Positions 33,670-44,446 of a DNA stretch of 60,000 bases are shown one piece after another. The translations under genes were made by a program, and so were the position numbers. The stretch is taken from contig NC_079881.1 of assembly GCF_029227915.1 (NCBI RefSeq), positions 21,801,501 through 21,861,500 of the forward strand. Reading direction: 5' to 3'. Numbering within the stretch: the stretch's first letter is position 1; each line of letters opens with the position of its first letter. The stretch comes from Hydractinia symbiolongicarpus. Its lineage: Eukaryota; Cnidaria; Hydrozoa; Anthoathecata; Hydractiniidae. The notes under the pieces are model-generated. The model ran no database searches. It was given only the letters and a program-made list of their open reading frames with translations, and was not told the origin of the DNA.

Positions 33670-33969
33670 TTAGGGGCTGTTCATATGGGAATTATTTTCT
33701 CGTGAACCGAGTAAATGTTCAGCATGATATCAAGTCGAGATGTCGGGTTGTTAACAAACTTTTAACAAATTTAGTTGCGTCTATATAAAAAAAACATTTA
33801 CCCGTTCTGGTAATAAAGAATCGAAGAATAAAAATAGAAACTTATCAAATAGTATTTTTTCACCCGAAGAAAGGTTTCCCGCCATATGACCAAGAAAAGT
33901 AAAAATTATATCATGCTGAAATACTTCTCTGCTAACCGAGGAAATATTTCCCATATGAACAGCCCCTAA
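33670..33969. mobile_element. 300-bp MITE with 22-bp perfect terminal inverted repeats
   Basis: Left end TTAGGGGCTGTTCATATGGG and right end CCCATATGAACAGCCCCTAA are exact complements. The inverted similarity continues inward imperfectly (CGTGAACCGAG, TTCAGCATGATAT), to about 55 bp. If the element starts at GGGGC, both flanks carry TA, a possible TA target duplication as made by Tc1/mariner-type transposases. No coding capacity. Confidence 0.88.
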
Positions 33970-34086
33970 ATTCGAATTTATTAATTCGAGCTAAGAAATG
34001 AAATATAGGCGGAAATATTTCATAAATTTATTGCATACTAAACTAAAAAAAATAAATACATTTTTCGAATTGACAGTGTTGATACA

Positions 34087-35612
34087 ATACTAAAAAAATA
34101 CTTAAAAAAATACTTAAAAAAATACTTAAAAAAATACTTAAAAAAATACTTAAAAAAATACTTAAAAAATACTTAAAAAAATACTTAAAAAAATACTTAA
34201 AAAAAAACTTAAGAAAATACTTAAAAAATACTTAAAAAAATACTTAAAAAAATACTTAAAAAATACTTAAAAAAATACTTAAAAAAATACTTAAAAAAAT
34301 ACTTAAAAAAATACTTAAAAAAATATTTAAAAAAATACTTAAAAAAATACTTAAAAAAATACTTAAAAAAATACTTAAAAAAATACTTAAGAAAATACTT
34401 AAGAAAATACTTAAAAAAATACTTAAAAAAATACTTAAAAAAATACTTAAAAAAATACTTAAAAAAATACTTAAAAAATACTTAAAAAAATACTTAAAAA
34501 ATACTTAAAAAAATACTTAAAAAAATACTTAAAAAAATACTTAAAAAAATACTTAAAAAAATACTTAAAAAAATACTTAAAAAAATACTTAAAAAAATAC
34601 TTAAAAAAATACTTAAAAAAATACTTAAAAAAATACTTAAAAAAATACTTAAAAAATACTTAAAAAAATACTTAAAAAATACTTAAAAAAATACTTAAAA
34701 AAATACTTAAAAAATACTTAAAAAATACTTAAAAAAATACTTAAAAAAATACTTAAAAAAATACTTAAAAAAATACTTAAAAAAATACTTAAAAAAATAC
34801 TTAAAAAAATACTTAAAAAAATACTTAAAAAAATACTTAAAAAAATACTTAAAAAAATACTTAAAAAAATACTTAAAAAAATACTTAAAAAAATACTTAA
34901 AAAAATACTTAAAAAAATACTTAAAAAATACTTAAAAAAATACTTAAAAAAATACTTAAAAAAATACTTAAAAAAATACTTAAAAAAATATTTAAAAAAA
35001 TACTTAAAAAAATACTTAAAAAAATACTTAAAAAAATACTTAAAAAAATACTTAAGAAAATACTTAAGAAAATACTTAAAAAAATACTTAAAAAAATACT
35101 TAAAAAAATACTTAAAAAAATACTTAAAAAAATACTTAAAAAATACTTAAAAAAATACTTAAAAAATACTTAAAAAAATACTTAAAAAAATACTTAAAAA
35201 AATACTTAAAAAAATACTTAAAAAAATACTTAAAAAAATACTTAAAAAAATACTTAAAAAAATACTTAAAAAAATACTTAAAAAAATACTTAAAAAAATA
35301 CTTAAAAAAATACTTAAAAAATACTTAAAAAAATACTTAAAAAATACTTAAAAAAATACTTAAAAAAATACTTAAAAAATACTTAAAAAATACTTAAAAA
35401 AATACTTAAAAAAATACTTAAAAAAATACTTAAAAAAATACTTAAAAAAATACTTAAAAAAATACTTAAAAAAATACTTAAAAAAATACTTAAAAAAATA
35501 CTTAAAAAAATACTTAAAAAAATACTTAAAAAAATACTTAAAAAAATACTTAAAAAAATACTTAAAAAAATACTTAAAAAAATACTTAAGAAAATACTTA
35601 AGAAAATAGTTA
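34087..35612. repeat. 1.5-kb array of a 12-bp unit TACTTAAAAAAA
   Basis: About 127 copies of TACTTAAAAAAA, with scattered 11-bp variants (six A) and single changes (TATTT, CTTAAGAAAA). The pattern of variants repeats itself with a period of about 665 bp. The Leu-Ser-Ile-Phe repeat frame on the minus strand is a by-product of the 12-bp period. Confidence 0.97.
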
Positions 35613-36234
35613 AATATTTTATTTTTGATCTCCTATCAAAAATATTGTTTTTATGATTAAATAAAGAAAACAAAAACATTGACTTTAACAAAAAGAACTG
35701 GAATTTTAATTGTTACAACGTTACGTATAACTTATAGATTATTTCGAACGTTTTTCAAGTAGATCTTCCCGCACCATGCTTAATTGTTTTTACCCAGGAC
35801 TCGATACTTCTCTAGAAATTCAAATCAGCAAAACATTTTTCAAATTTATTCCTGTGAGTTATTGCTGAGGTCTATCAATCAATCAATGGTTTATCTCCTT
35901 GCTAGATGGAAATGTCTTCCCCTTTAGATCTCCCGGTATTATACTGCAAAAAAGGGCTGCGACAAAACAACAAACTGTTCGTTACATTGTAGCTCAGTTG
36001 TTGACTAAATTACCCACATCAATTAAAATTGCCGGTACAACACGTTAAAATATTTGTCTAAAGATGAAGAAGTTGCCATACTTAAATTGCTCATGTCTTA
36101 AAGCTTCATATATTTTCGCAGTAGGGTATATAGCTGTTGTGTTAGCAGATTATAGCGATTCTATCTATAGTCTTTTGGTTCTGTGTTGCTCAAGAATGAA
36201 ACTGCGTGATGCCAATTTTGAGCAACTTATCGTA

Positions 36235-36305
36235 ATATTACTGTGGAAAGTTTATCAGTTCTGGAACATGATAGTTTAGTAGGCGTAGTAGTAGTTTCGG
36301 GAGAT
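36235..36305 (-). mobile_element. Fragment of a Penelope-like terminal region
   Basis: TTACTGTGGAAAGTTTATCA through GATAGTTTAGTAGGCG to TTTCGGGAGATC matches 29348-29410 in the same orientation, with an extra GTAGTA insertion, and ends before the second half of the ribozyme-like hairpin. No coding sequence accompanies it. Confidence 0.8.
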
Positions 36306-36564
36306 CATAGCTATGAATACTGAACAGACAAACCGAAATAATATCTTCAATAACATATCGTAAATTTGTAAGTATAATACGCATGCGCCGAAATAAATCA
36401 GAATTATTAAATAATAAAAACGAAAGAATATCGAATATAAAGAAAATTATTGTCAATGCTCGCTTACTGTTTAAATAAATAGCAAGCCAATTGAAAAAGA
36501 AGCGTCATTTAAATTTTGATGACGTCAGAAACCCATCTGCAAAAAATTAGAACCTGTTTTCACG

Positions 36565-36757
36565 TTGCCTCTATTGTGTATAGCTTAAAGCGCTGATTAA
36601 GAAAATGTATATGATCGTGTGGTTTTGAAGACCGGTTAATGAGATATAAGGGCTTAAATATTTTTTTAAGAATTTGTATACCTGTTGCCTCCATCGTATA
36701 GATCTTGAAACGCTGATCAAGAAAATGTATAGGATCATGTACTTTTCATAAACGGTT
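36565..36757. repeat. Tandem duplication, 120-bp offset
   Basis: TTGCCTCTATTGTGTATAGC ... CGCTGATTAAGAAAATGTAT is repeated exactly 120 bases later as TTGCCTCCATCGTATAGATC ... CGCTGATCAAGAAAATGTAT; the second half of the unit has diverged more. Confidence 0.8.
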
Positions 36758-37558
36758 GCAGGGTTATTAGGGTTTGTTTGACATTGCATAAAGTGATTAC
36801 GTTTGATTAAGTTGAAAACCTTTATTATTTCAATCAGAAGTGTCAAAAACATCAAATTTATATCTGCAAAATCATTTATTCGGTTATATACTATCCTGTT
36901 CCCCAAAAATATGCAAAAAGTGTAAAAAATTAACCGGTTAAGAATACAAATTTTTTTCTTAGTATGATGATCTGTAGTGACCTTTACCAACCATTTTAAA
37001 CGTGAATGTCAAAAAAGAATAAGGAGTAAATTTGAATCAACAAAGATATTATTTTGGAAAACAGAGTGTATATATGGTCCGTCCTCACAAAAGTTTACAC
37101 AAAATGTAAAACAGATTTGTTTTTGAGGAGCATATCCAAATCAACGAAAATCAGTTTATTTAGCAAGTCTTATACTGCCATTGCTCACAAATCTTCCACA
37201 TAAAAATTATGAAACACATCAAATTATAGAAAAATCAGGCATTTCATCATACAATATAAAAAACAAAAGAGCACAGTCTCCGTATTATTATAGACGTTAT
37301 TAGTCAGATATTGTTTCACGATTCTGTGAGCGACTAAACAATGTAAGGGGCGTAATGGAAAGGTAGTGTAGGTTATTATTGTGTGTTTCTTAATTTGATT
37401 AAATTTTTAGCAGCTGTAAAATATTTCTTTCGTTTCCTTAGTAAAATGGAGACTCGATATCGTTCGAGCGCTATAAGTACAGTAACGAGGCAAACATATC
37501 AGTACGCCATGTTCTGAAGAAAAGCACGCAGGGATTCCATTGTGGTAGAAGAACAAGG

Positions 37559-38449
37559 ATGTCGTACTTCATCTTAACTTTTGTTATATTCTGTCCTTTT
37601 GTATGCTGGTCATATCCCTTATCTGCTGATGTAACCCAAAATGAACATTTCGTTAAAGTGGAATTATTACCATCGCAAGAAAGAATGATGCAAACTGCAC
37701 ATATAACGTTTCCCAGAAGCACATCAAATGATGAAAGTCAAATGAAGAGTCTAAAGACTTTAAAGAAAAAGAAGAAAATAAAAAGAAAGCATAAATTAAA
37801 GAAAATAAAAAAGGCGAAAAAAAAAAGAAAGAAGATGAAAAACACACTTAATCAAGTACAAGCTAACTCAGCCACATTTTCCAATACAGGGACAGGCGAG
37901 ATGTCTCAATCGCAACCTTACGGTGCTGCCATTATAAATACAAACACAGATGGATCAACTGAATTGTCATCTATTTCTCCCACAAATGGAAACGTGGAGG
38001 CAAGCGAACTATTCCAATCGCTACCGTACGGTGTTGCCATTACAAGTACAAACACAGATGGATCATCTGAATTGTCATCTATTTCTCCCACAAATGGAAA
38101 CGTGGAGGCAAGCGAACTATCCCAGTCGCTACCGTACGGTGCTGCCATTACAAATACAAATACAGATGGATCAACTGAATTGTCATCTATTTCTCCCTCA
38201 AATGGAAACATGGAAGCAAGCGAACTATCCCAATCGCTACCGTACGGTGCTGCTATTACAAATACAAATACAGATGGATCAACTGAATTGTCAGCTATTT
38301 CTGCCTCAAATGGAAACATGGAGGCAAGCGAATTATCTCAATCAATTCAAACCACCATCGCCACTACAAAATTTACGACGGAATCTCATGCTCCAGGTGA
38401 TACATTTATAGATATTCCATTTATGGATATGCTTAATCTTGATCTTTAA
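37559..38449 (+). CDS. Secreted protein with basic block and four 36-residue repeats (family A, copy 2), 296 aa
   Basis: Single exon from ATG at 37559. A signal peptide (SYFILTFVIFCPFVCW) is followed by SYPLSADVTQ and VELLPSQERM...ITFPR, as in the 25302-25883 protein. Residues about 61-98 are almost all Lys/Arg (KKKKKIKRKHKLKKIKK). Then come four tandem 36-residue repeats of the type LPYGAAITNTNTDG...ELSQS (about 119-262; 108 bp each, copies nearly identical in DNA). It ends in an acidic hydrophobic tail FMDMLNLDL. No cysteines in the mature part except none seen. The paralogue has only a diverged trace of the repeat region, so expansion happened in this copy. Function unknown; a cationic extracellular matrix, capsule or defence protein are possibilities only. 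Confidence 0.8.
   Translation: MSYFILTFVIFCPFVCWSYPLSADVTQNEHFVKVELLPSQERMMQTAHITFPRSTSNDESQMKSLKTLKKKKKIKRKHKLKKIKKAKKKRKKMKNTLNQVQANSATFSNTGTGEMSQSQPYGAAIINTNTDGSTELSSISPTNGNVEASELFQSLPYGVAITSTNTDGSSELSSISPTNGNVEASELSQSLPYGAAITNTNTDGSTELSSISPSNGNMEASELSQSLPYGAAITNTNTDGSTELSAISASNGNMEASELSQSIQTTIATTKFTTESHAPGDTFIDIPFMDMLNLDL
37915..38346 (+). repeat. Coding minisatellite, four 108-bp units
   Basis: Near-identical units encode the 36-residue repeats. Because 108 is a multiple of three, open frames also run through the array in another plus frame and on the minus strand; these are not considered genes. Confidence 0.92.
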
Positions 38450-38454
38450 TGATT

Positions 38455-40795
38455 GTTAATTCGTCTCTCGAATGTGTGTTTTTTTTTTCAAAACGTCAAT
38501 GTTGTAATTTACAAACAAAATTTAAATTTAGTTCTAAACTTAAAGTTAACTCTTCTTCTTTTTTTTATTAAAAGTTCAAACTACTATTGACAACGCCCTA
38601 AACTCTACGACAGGGGAGTACGCAGAATCATAATCGACTGCGTCTGTGACCCCTGTTACACTGCTAAATGATTTTTATTTATTTATCTATGATTTATGGA
38701 TATGTTTCCCGAAATCTAAAGTAATAAAACATCCCTTATTGGGGCTTAGACTATTGTCTGTTTTTAACAACCGGTAATAAACTGTGGAAAACCCAGTTTC
38801 TATTTTCGCATGCATCACCCTGATCCGATTCTCTTTAATATCATCTTAAATATTTTAATAAGAAGAAATTAACTGGCTTACATTTTGGTGACGTTAGAAT
38901 TCTATTTTTATTTTTACCAGAAAAAGTTACATCAACCATTTTTGCTTTGCTTTCTCCCTATAGTCAATTTTCGCTTCTCAATACTTTAACCATACTTTCT
39001 TGTTATCACCACTCTAATTGTGTTAAGGTTTGAAACAATAGCTTTTTCAGCTATAATTTTTTAACATTTCCATGAACTTATACAGAGATTTTAGTGTTTT
39101 ATCAACTAGCCATTGGCGCATGGGTACTCATATATAATAACGGTACGCAAAGGTCACGCTCGCCAATAACGGCTGCATTTTTGTGCAACTTTTTGGTTGT
39201 TGCAAGGTACCTCGCGCCTCACAGATGTGCAGACCTGCATTTAAGTTTTCTTATCTCACCAAAAATGTAAAGAAGTAAAAAATTTTGTACACACAAAGGT
39301 CATGCGACAATTTTTAGTATGCGCCCTAGGTAAATATCGCGGGGATTTGTCGTGTCCGGTGGCATTTGACAGCCCTATCATATAGGCATTTTTAATTATA
39401 TTCGATCCGGCCCCCTCCTGCCGATTTTTTTATTAACTCTTTCTTGCTATGCAGCACAAATAAAACACTAACTGATTTTCTATAGTTATCTGTTACTCAC
39501 ATGCATGCTACATATTTAGTTCTCATACCTCTTAAAATCTTATATGTTAGCCATTATTCAAAACCACCCGAAATTTTTATAAAATTGAGATAATATGAGA
39601 TAAGATAACATAAGAAAAAAAGAAAAGAAAATAAGAAAAGAGAAGGTTTTTTACAGGATATTTATTCTTCGTTTTAAAGCTTGAATCCAATCGTTTGTTT
39701 TTCATTTTTCCCGAAAGGTTAAACAGGTTGGCCTGCTCCTGGTGTTGCATCACATGCGGCTGATACTCAAGCACAGTTCCCACATTGTTACAGAATCATA
39801 CTTACTGTGCAGCTGCTAAAAAAGAAGGTTTAGGTAAAAAAATCTAGATCGCCATAATAAGTTTTAGGATTTAGATAAAAACAACTTCAGCGAAATGTCC
39901 AATCAACAAAAAGAAATCCAGCATGGTTTTTTGTACAGCCATCACAATCTAAACTACAGACGCTTGGGAGAGAGTGTTTCTATCACTCAGGTTGGTTAAG
40001 TTTGTTTACCTTTTGTCTTTCGAAGACAAGGCGTAAAGAAACTTTAGGAAAGTCATCGATTTTTATTTCGCCCAATCACGTTGCACTATTTCAATTTTGA
40101 AATCAAAAAAAAATTACAGTTTCTGCGGGACGGGAAGAGAAATAGAAAGAACTTTGATGGAACTACAATCCCGGTTAAATATATTGGCAGTAAGCTACAG
40201 AAAGTGCAGTATAATCCTTTTCTACCCCCTCTTCAATGTTTGGAAACGTGTTAGCACGACTTTTGAACATTGATAAAGGGGGCTTTGTACTTATCCTGCT
40301 CTTGTTACACATGTAAAAAGGGTTTACTGCCATTATTTTTGACCGAAATTGTCTGAATTTCAAGAAAAAAAATGAAAAGACTTTTCCTTCCTAGAGAAGG
40401 TCATAAAGGTATCTGTAACCCGAATTTGTTACACCCACACGTAGAATTGAACCTAGTTTCTTTGACACTACTATTATTTAACGAATCCAGTAAAATGATA
40501 AGAAAAATTAAGGGCCAAATTTGAAGAAAACAAAAGTGAAATCAAATAATACTCAACACCAGAAATAAGCTCTTATTCTAGCCTAAAATAAAGTATAAAA
40601 TAAAGCAAAAAACCTAACATAGAATGGCAAACAATATAAAGAGCGATGAGAAGCTTGAGAACAAAGACAGTTGCAGAACGTATATTTCAACCTACTCAAC
40701 ACAGATCTAAGTGTTGTTCCAAATTAAAAGACGTTCACTGACATCTTATTAGAAGCATTTTCCATAGGGACGTCTAAGGCTAATGTTGAACACTA
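38455..40795. other. No gene seen
   Basis: Contains a small hairpin-like GC-richer segment at 38610-38656 (ACAGGGG ... CCCCTGT). The open frame at 39577-39783 (minus) has coding-like composition in its first 25 codons but no other support. Confidence 0.5.
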
Positions 40796-40803
40796 GGCTA
40801 CTT

Positions 40804-41835
40804 GTACAGAAGATCATGCAGATGGTAAGCATTACCACTACCACATGGCATTGAAACTGAGTGAAACTCGTCATTGGCACCCCTTTTATCAGCACATTTA
40901 CAAGACACGTAAGATTTCTGTAAACTTCTTATCCAAAAACTATGGTACTTGGCTGCATACCGTTATATTTGCAAATATAAAGCATTTAACTCGGTTTTGC
41001 ACAGCACAAATCACCCAAACTTAAAGAATGCCAAATAACCAGCGTCAAAACGGAGTTTCACTCGGCTTTCCCAAAACTCAAAGAAACGCCAGCGTTCGGA
41101 GCGTCTAGTACAAAAACCGGAAGCTTCAGCTAAGCGACGCTTATCTAACAGTGATGTTGCCAAGTTTCTTGTTAAAAACGACATAAAAGGTGACACTCAG
41201 CTCATGTCAGTGGCAAACCAGAGACAAGCTGAAAATGATCTAGACTTATTCAATTTTATCTTGAACAAGTCTTCAAAGTTACTCTAAGAACTCATTTCTG
41301 TAACTTGAAAAATATACAGTGCCCCTAAAGCGATCGAGCGACAGAGAAAATGTAGACTTGACGTTGTGGTAGAAAAATTAAACACAGCCTGCGTAGACGG
41401 CTGCAACGGCACTTGGGTGGTGTGTGCAAGGCAAGTGTTGAGAAACAATAGAATCAATAAATACGTTTTTGCTGATGCCCTGAGGGAATGTCTGAAGCGC
41501 GGTCACAAGAAAAATAACAATATCCTGTTAACAGGACCAAAAAATTGTGGAAAATCATTTTGTTGAACCCTGCAGAACTAATTTTAAATTGTTTTAATAA
41601 TCCTGCAAGCAGCAAGTACGCATGGCCTCGATAGATGAGAAATCGCCTACCATAATGATTTTAGTTGGTCAGCGGAATTGATCGCACTGAACGAATTTCT
41701 CTTCCTGTTGGAAAGTCTGAACCGTTCACCAACCAAGGCCTAAAAACCAATTTGCCACTGATATGGTTATACCAATACTTGCTATATTACCCCACAGCAA
41801 GCAGGTTTCGATCCACGGTGAGTTATGAGTTGGTT
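40804..41835 (+). pseudogene. Decayed Rep-like gene: HUH endonuclease motifs plus SF3-like helicase motifs
   Basis: Plus-strand pieces in shifting frames. HYHYHMALKL (40830-40859) has the His-hydrophobic-His signature of HUH nucleases. YLAAYRYICK (40946-40975) gives a YxxK motif with the candidate catalytic Tyr. A linker piece is RRLSNSDVAKFLV, then CVDGCNGTWVVCARQVL. NILLTGPKNCGKSF (Walker A, 41534-41557) is followed by NDFSWSAELIALNEFLFLLE (Walker B side). At least four frameshifts or stops break it. HUH plus this type of NTPase is the layout of rolling-circle replication proteins, found in small DNA viruses and in transposons. I believe related repeated genes are common in cnidarian genomes, from memory. 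Origin, viral or transposon, is not settled. Confidence 0.72.
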
Positions 41836-41905
41836 GAATCTTTAACCTGTCACTGTTCATTTCTCTAACAGAGTGGGTGTTTAAAGAGAGAATATTTTTC
41901 ATCTT

Positions 41906-41994
41906 AAGTAAAATATAATTTTTATAAAACGAATTTAAATATTGCCCGGTCATTTATTTTTTGTGCGCATATATATTTAGTAAATTCACTCTTC
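41906..41994 (+). repeat. 89-bp direct repeat, left copy
   Basis: AAGTAAAATATAATTTTTAT ... GTAAATTCACTCTTC; differs from 43607-43695 at one position (CGA against CAA). Lies just downstream of the Rep-like relic. Confidence 0.95.
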
Positions 41995-42430
41995 CAGAAG
42001 AGGATGTTTTTTCTTACGATCTCTTTCGCTTTTCCTTTATGCAATATCACAGTTTTTTATTTCTTTCATAATTCCCACGACAATACACGGGATAAATATT
42101 TGCTAAAAATAGTATTTCTTACTTTATAAGTTATACAGAAAAAAGGGAGGAATAAAAGGTATATTTATATGTTCAGATTACAAGATGGATTTGGTAACGG
42201 GTATTTTTAGGAGTGTGAGCAGTGTAGATACATGATATGAAAGCTTCAAAAAAGAGGTTATTCATCTGCTCCTTAAAATAGTTCACACAGAATAATTATT
42301 TTGTTGTACACGGAAAGCATATCAAAGTAATATTAACGCAGAAATAATATAAGTAGTATTTAATAAACGATAAAGTTAATATAAATCACTAATAGTAAAG
42401 ACATTGTCGAGAATAAAAATAAGAATAAAA

Positions 42431-42745
42431 ATGGGATCCTTTAAGTTGGGCTTTGTTTTGTTGTGGTGTTACGCATATGCAATACCTCATTTGGATGACA
42501 ATGGTGGAAGTAGTTGGGCGGCACCAGAAAACAACAAAGCAGAAAAGAAAAATATTGAGGAAGATAATATGGTGCAAGGTATAAGACATGTAGATGATAC
42601 AAATGCAGAAAATAACGAAGATGACAGTATTCAGCGAAGAATTACGTTTCAAACTTACGGTAATTTTAGCGCACTGGATGGATTTTATTATTATTATGAC
42701 GACGAAGAAGAAGAAGAAGAAGAAGAAGAAGAAGGCGGTAATTGA
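42431..42745 (+). CDS. Small secreted acidic protein (family B, copy 1), 104 aa
   Basis: ATG at 42431 (AAAAATGG). The first 18 residues are a signal peptide (MGSFKLGFVLLWCYAYAIP). Mature part: polar, acidic, with QRRITFQTYGNFSALDG and an acidic end YYYYDDEEEEEEEEEEGGN whose Glu run is coded by GAA repeats. The protein at 50500-50733 shares the opening (MG.F...VLL.CYAY..P), a TYG motif and a Tyr-Asp-rich end. A dibasic QRR site before ITFQTYG could be a processing point. No cysteine after the signal peptide. No known family recognised; a short secreted precursor or matrix peptide fits. Confidence 0.72.
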   Translation: MGSFKLGFVLLWCYAYAIPHLDDNGGSSWAAPENNKAEKKNIEEDNMVQGIRHVDDTNAENNEDDSIQRRITFQTYGNFSALDGFYYYYDDEEEEEEEEEEGGN

Positions 42746-42749
42746 TAAT

Positions 42750-43600
42750 GTTTGTGTTGTCAACAATTTTGTTAATAGAAGTTTTAACATATTATAAAAC
42801 GTGATTATTTTATAAAATACAACCCAAAAAATTCTTATTTTGGATTTTCCCTATTGGACATATACCATATTGGAAGAAATACCATTGCTTCAATTTTCTT
42901 TCATACTTGGCATGATGTGAGTTAGAGATAAGAAATTTCTCCCCGCTCCATGTTCTAACAATTGTTTCTACGATTTAGATAGTACAATTAAAAGCGAAAG
43001 TCAGTTGCATCTAATGTTTTATCAGGATAATATATTTGTTTTGCGTCGATTCATCAGGCAAACAAATACAATGTAGCATAACATATTGCAATCCACTAAA
43101 AAATCACACGACGCACAACTACGAAATTTCTCATTTACTAAATTGAACAATTGCTGAGAAAAAAAGTGTTCCCACCTGATACGGAAATAGAATTATAGCA
43201 TATTTTCAAAAATCAAGAGGTTCTACGATACAAAAAATTGTTATAAACAGTAAATTGTGCTGTAAATACAATTTACAAAACCCGCCCTCGTTTACCGGGT
43301 TTGTTAGCCTTCTTCTATATGTAGTTATTTTGTGCGGTTGAAAACTAAAGGCTGGAGTGTCAATTTTAACTTCGCGTCGATAGTTCGCTGGAAAAAATTC
43401 ATGGAAAATAATTCTGCGAACTCTATGCACCCCTTCATATGGGTTTTTGTCGTACTCTGATATTCCTTGCCGAGAAACGAGTACAATTTTCATTATATTA
43501 TATTTCAACTTTACTGTGCAAAAAGCTTATATTTCTTCTGATTGGTTTACCAAAATGTTTTGCAAAGCGAGAGGTTTTCGGTAAGTTTTATTCAAAGGTT
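42750..43600. other. No gene seen
   Basis: 3' flank of the acidic protein gene up to the right-hand 89-bp repeat. The 100-codon minus frame at 43206-43508 has no support. Confidence 0.5.
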
Positions 43601-43606
43601 TTTATC

Positions 43607-43695
43607 AAGTAAAATATAATTTTTATAAAACAAATTTAAATATTGCCCGGTCATTTATTTTTTGTGCGCATATATATTTAGTAAATTCACTCTTC
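43607..43695 (+). repeat. 89-bp direct repeat, right copy
   Basis: 88 of 89 bases match 41906-41994, same orientation. The two copies bracket 1.6 kb that contains the small secreted acidic protein gene. They could be the ends of an inserted element or traces of a recent duplication. Confidence 0.95.
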
Positions 43696-44446
43696 TTTCC
43701 TGTTTTTTTTCCTTTTGATATAGAAGAAGACGTCGAAAAATATCTTTTATCGCTGACCGGTTTTTGAAATATGATTGGCTTTCTCATTTTTACATAATTA
43801 TGACGATTTCTTAGTCAGCACTTCTTTTTAGTCAAGATTAATATGGCGCATAGAGACGTAACTTAGTTTTTAAAACAAAAAAATCAAGCCAGCCAAATTT
43901 TATGAGAGCGTAGTATCGTCTTCAGTATAAGTTTTATACTGCCACTTAGCTGCATTTAACTAACATGAACAATAGCTTATTGTAGCTACAGCTATATAAC
44001 TCTTTGGTTATTCTTACTTTAGCTTAGCTGCTACTATAGCTAGGTAGCTACAACCCAAGTTGCGACTTAGTAACAATCAGGTGGGGAAACAAAACACAAA
44101 GAACAAAAAAATGATGGATAGTATAAACAGCACCTCTAAACAACTGAGCATACACCTTAAATTAAGCATAAATAGCTGTAACAAGCTAAGTAGTTAATCT
44201 ATGGTGTACCTTTGCACTATATGATTTTACATGGCTCAGAAAAGTAACTTGATATTTACAAACAAATTTCACGGTCCTCAAAATACAAAGTATTGATTAA
44301 CGCTCATGAACAAAAATTATGACAACATACAACAACATTCACGTCAATATTCACAATGTTTTTGCCAGCCCTGTCGTCCAAAAGTGCCGGAGACCATGTT
44401 CCTCGGCAACAACAAAGACGCTATAATGAAGAAGAACTACTTTATT

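Larger units (their letters stand above)
35620..37480. other. Non-coding, with a Penelope fragment and a 120-bp tandem duplication
   Basis: Apart from the two features listed separately, no supported gene. The 139-codon open frame on the minus strand at 36571-36990 spans the tandem duplication and is not supported. Confidence 0.55.

Noticed and set aside
35383-35691. Open frame of repeated Leu-Ser-Ile-Phe
   Set aside because: Direct consequence of the 12-bp period of the satellite array.
37918-38411. Open frames of 133 and 153 codons overlapping the repeats of the 37.6-kb gene
   Set aside because: The 108-bp unit keeps other frames open. They have no signal peptide, no paralogue support and no start context comparable to the main frame.
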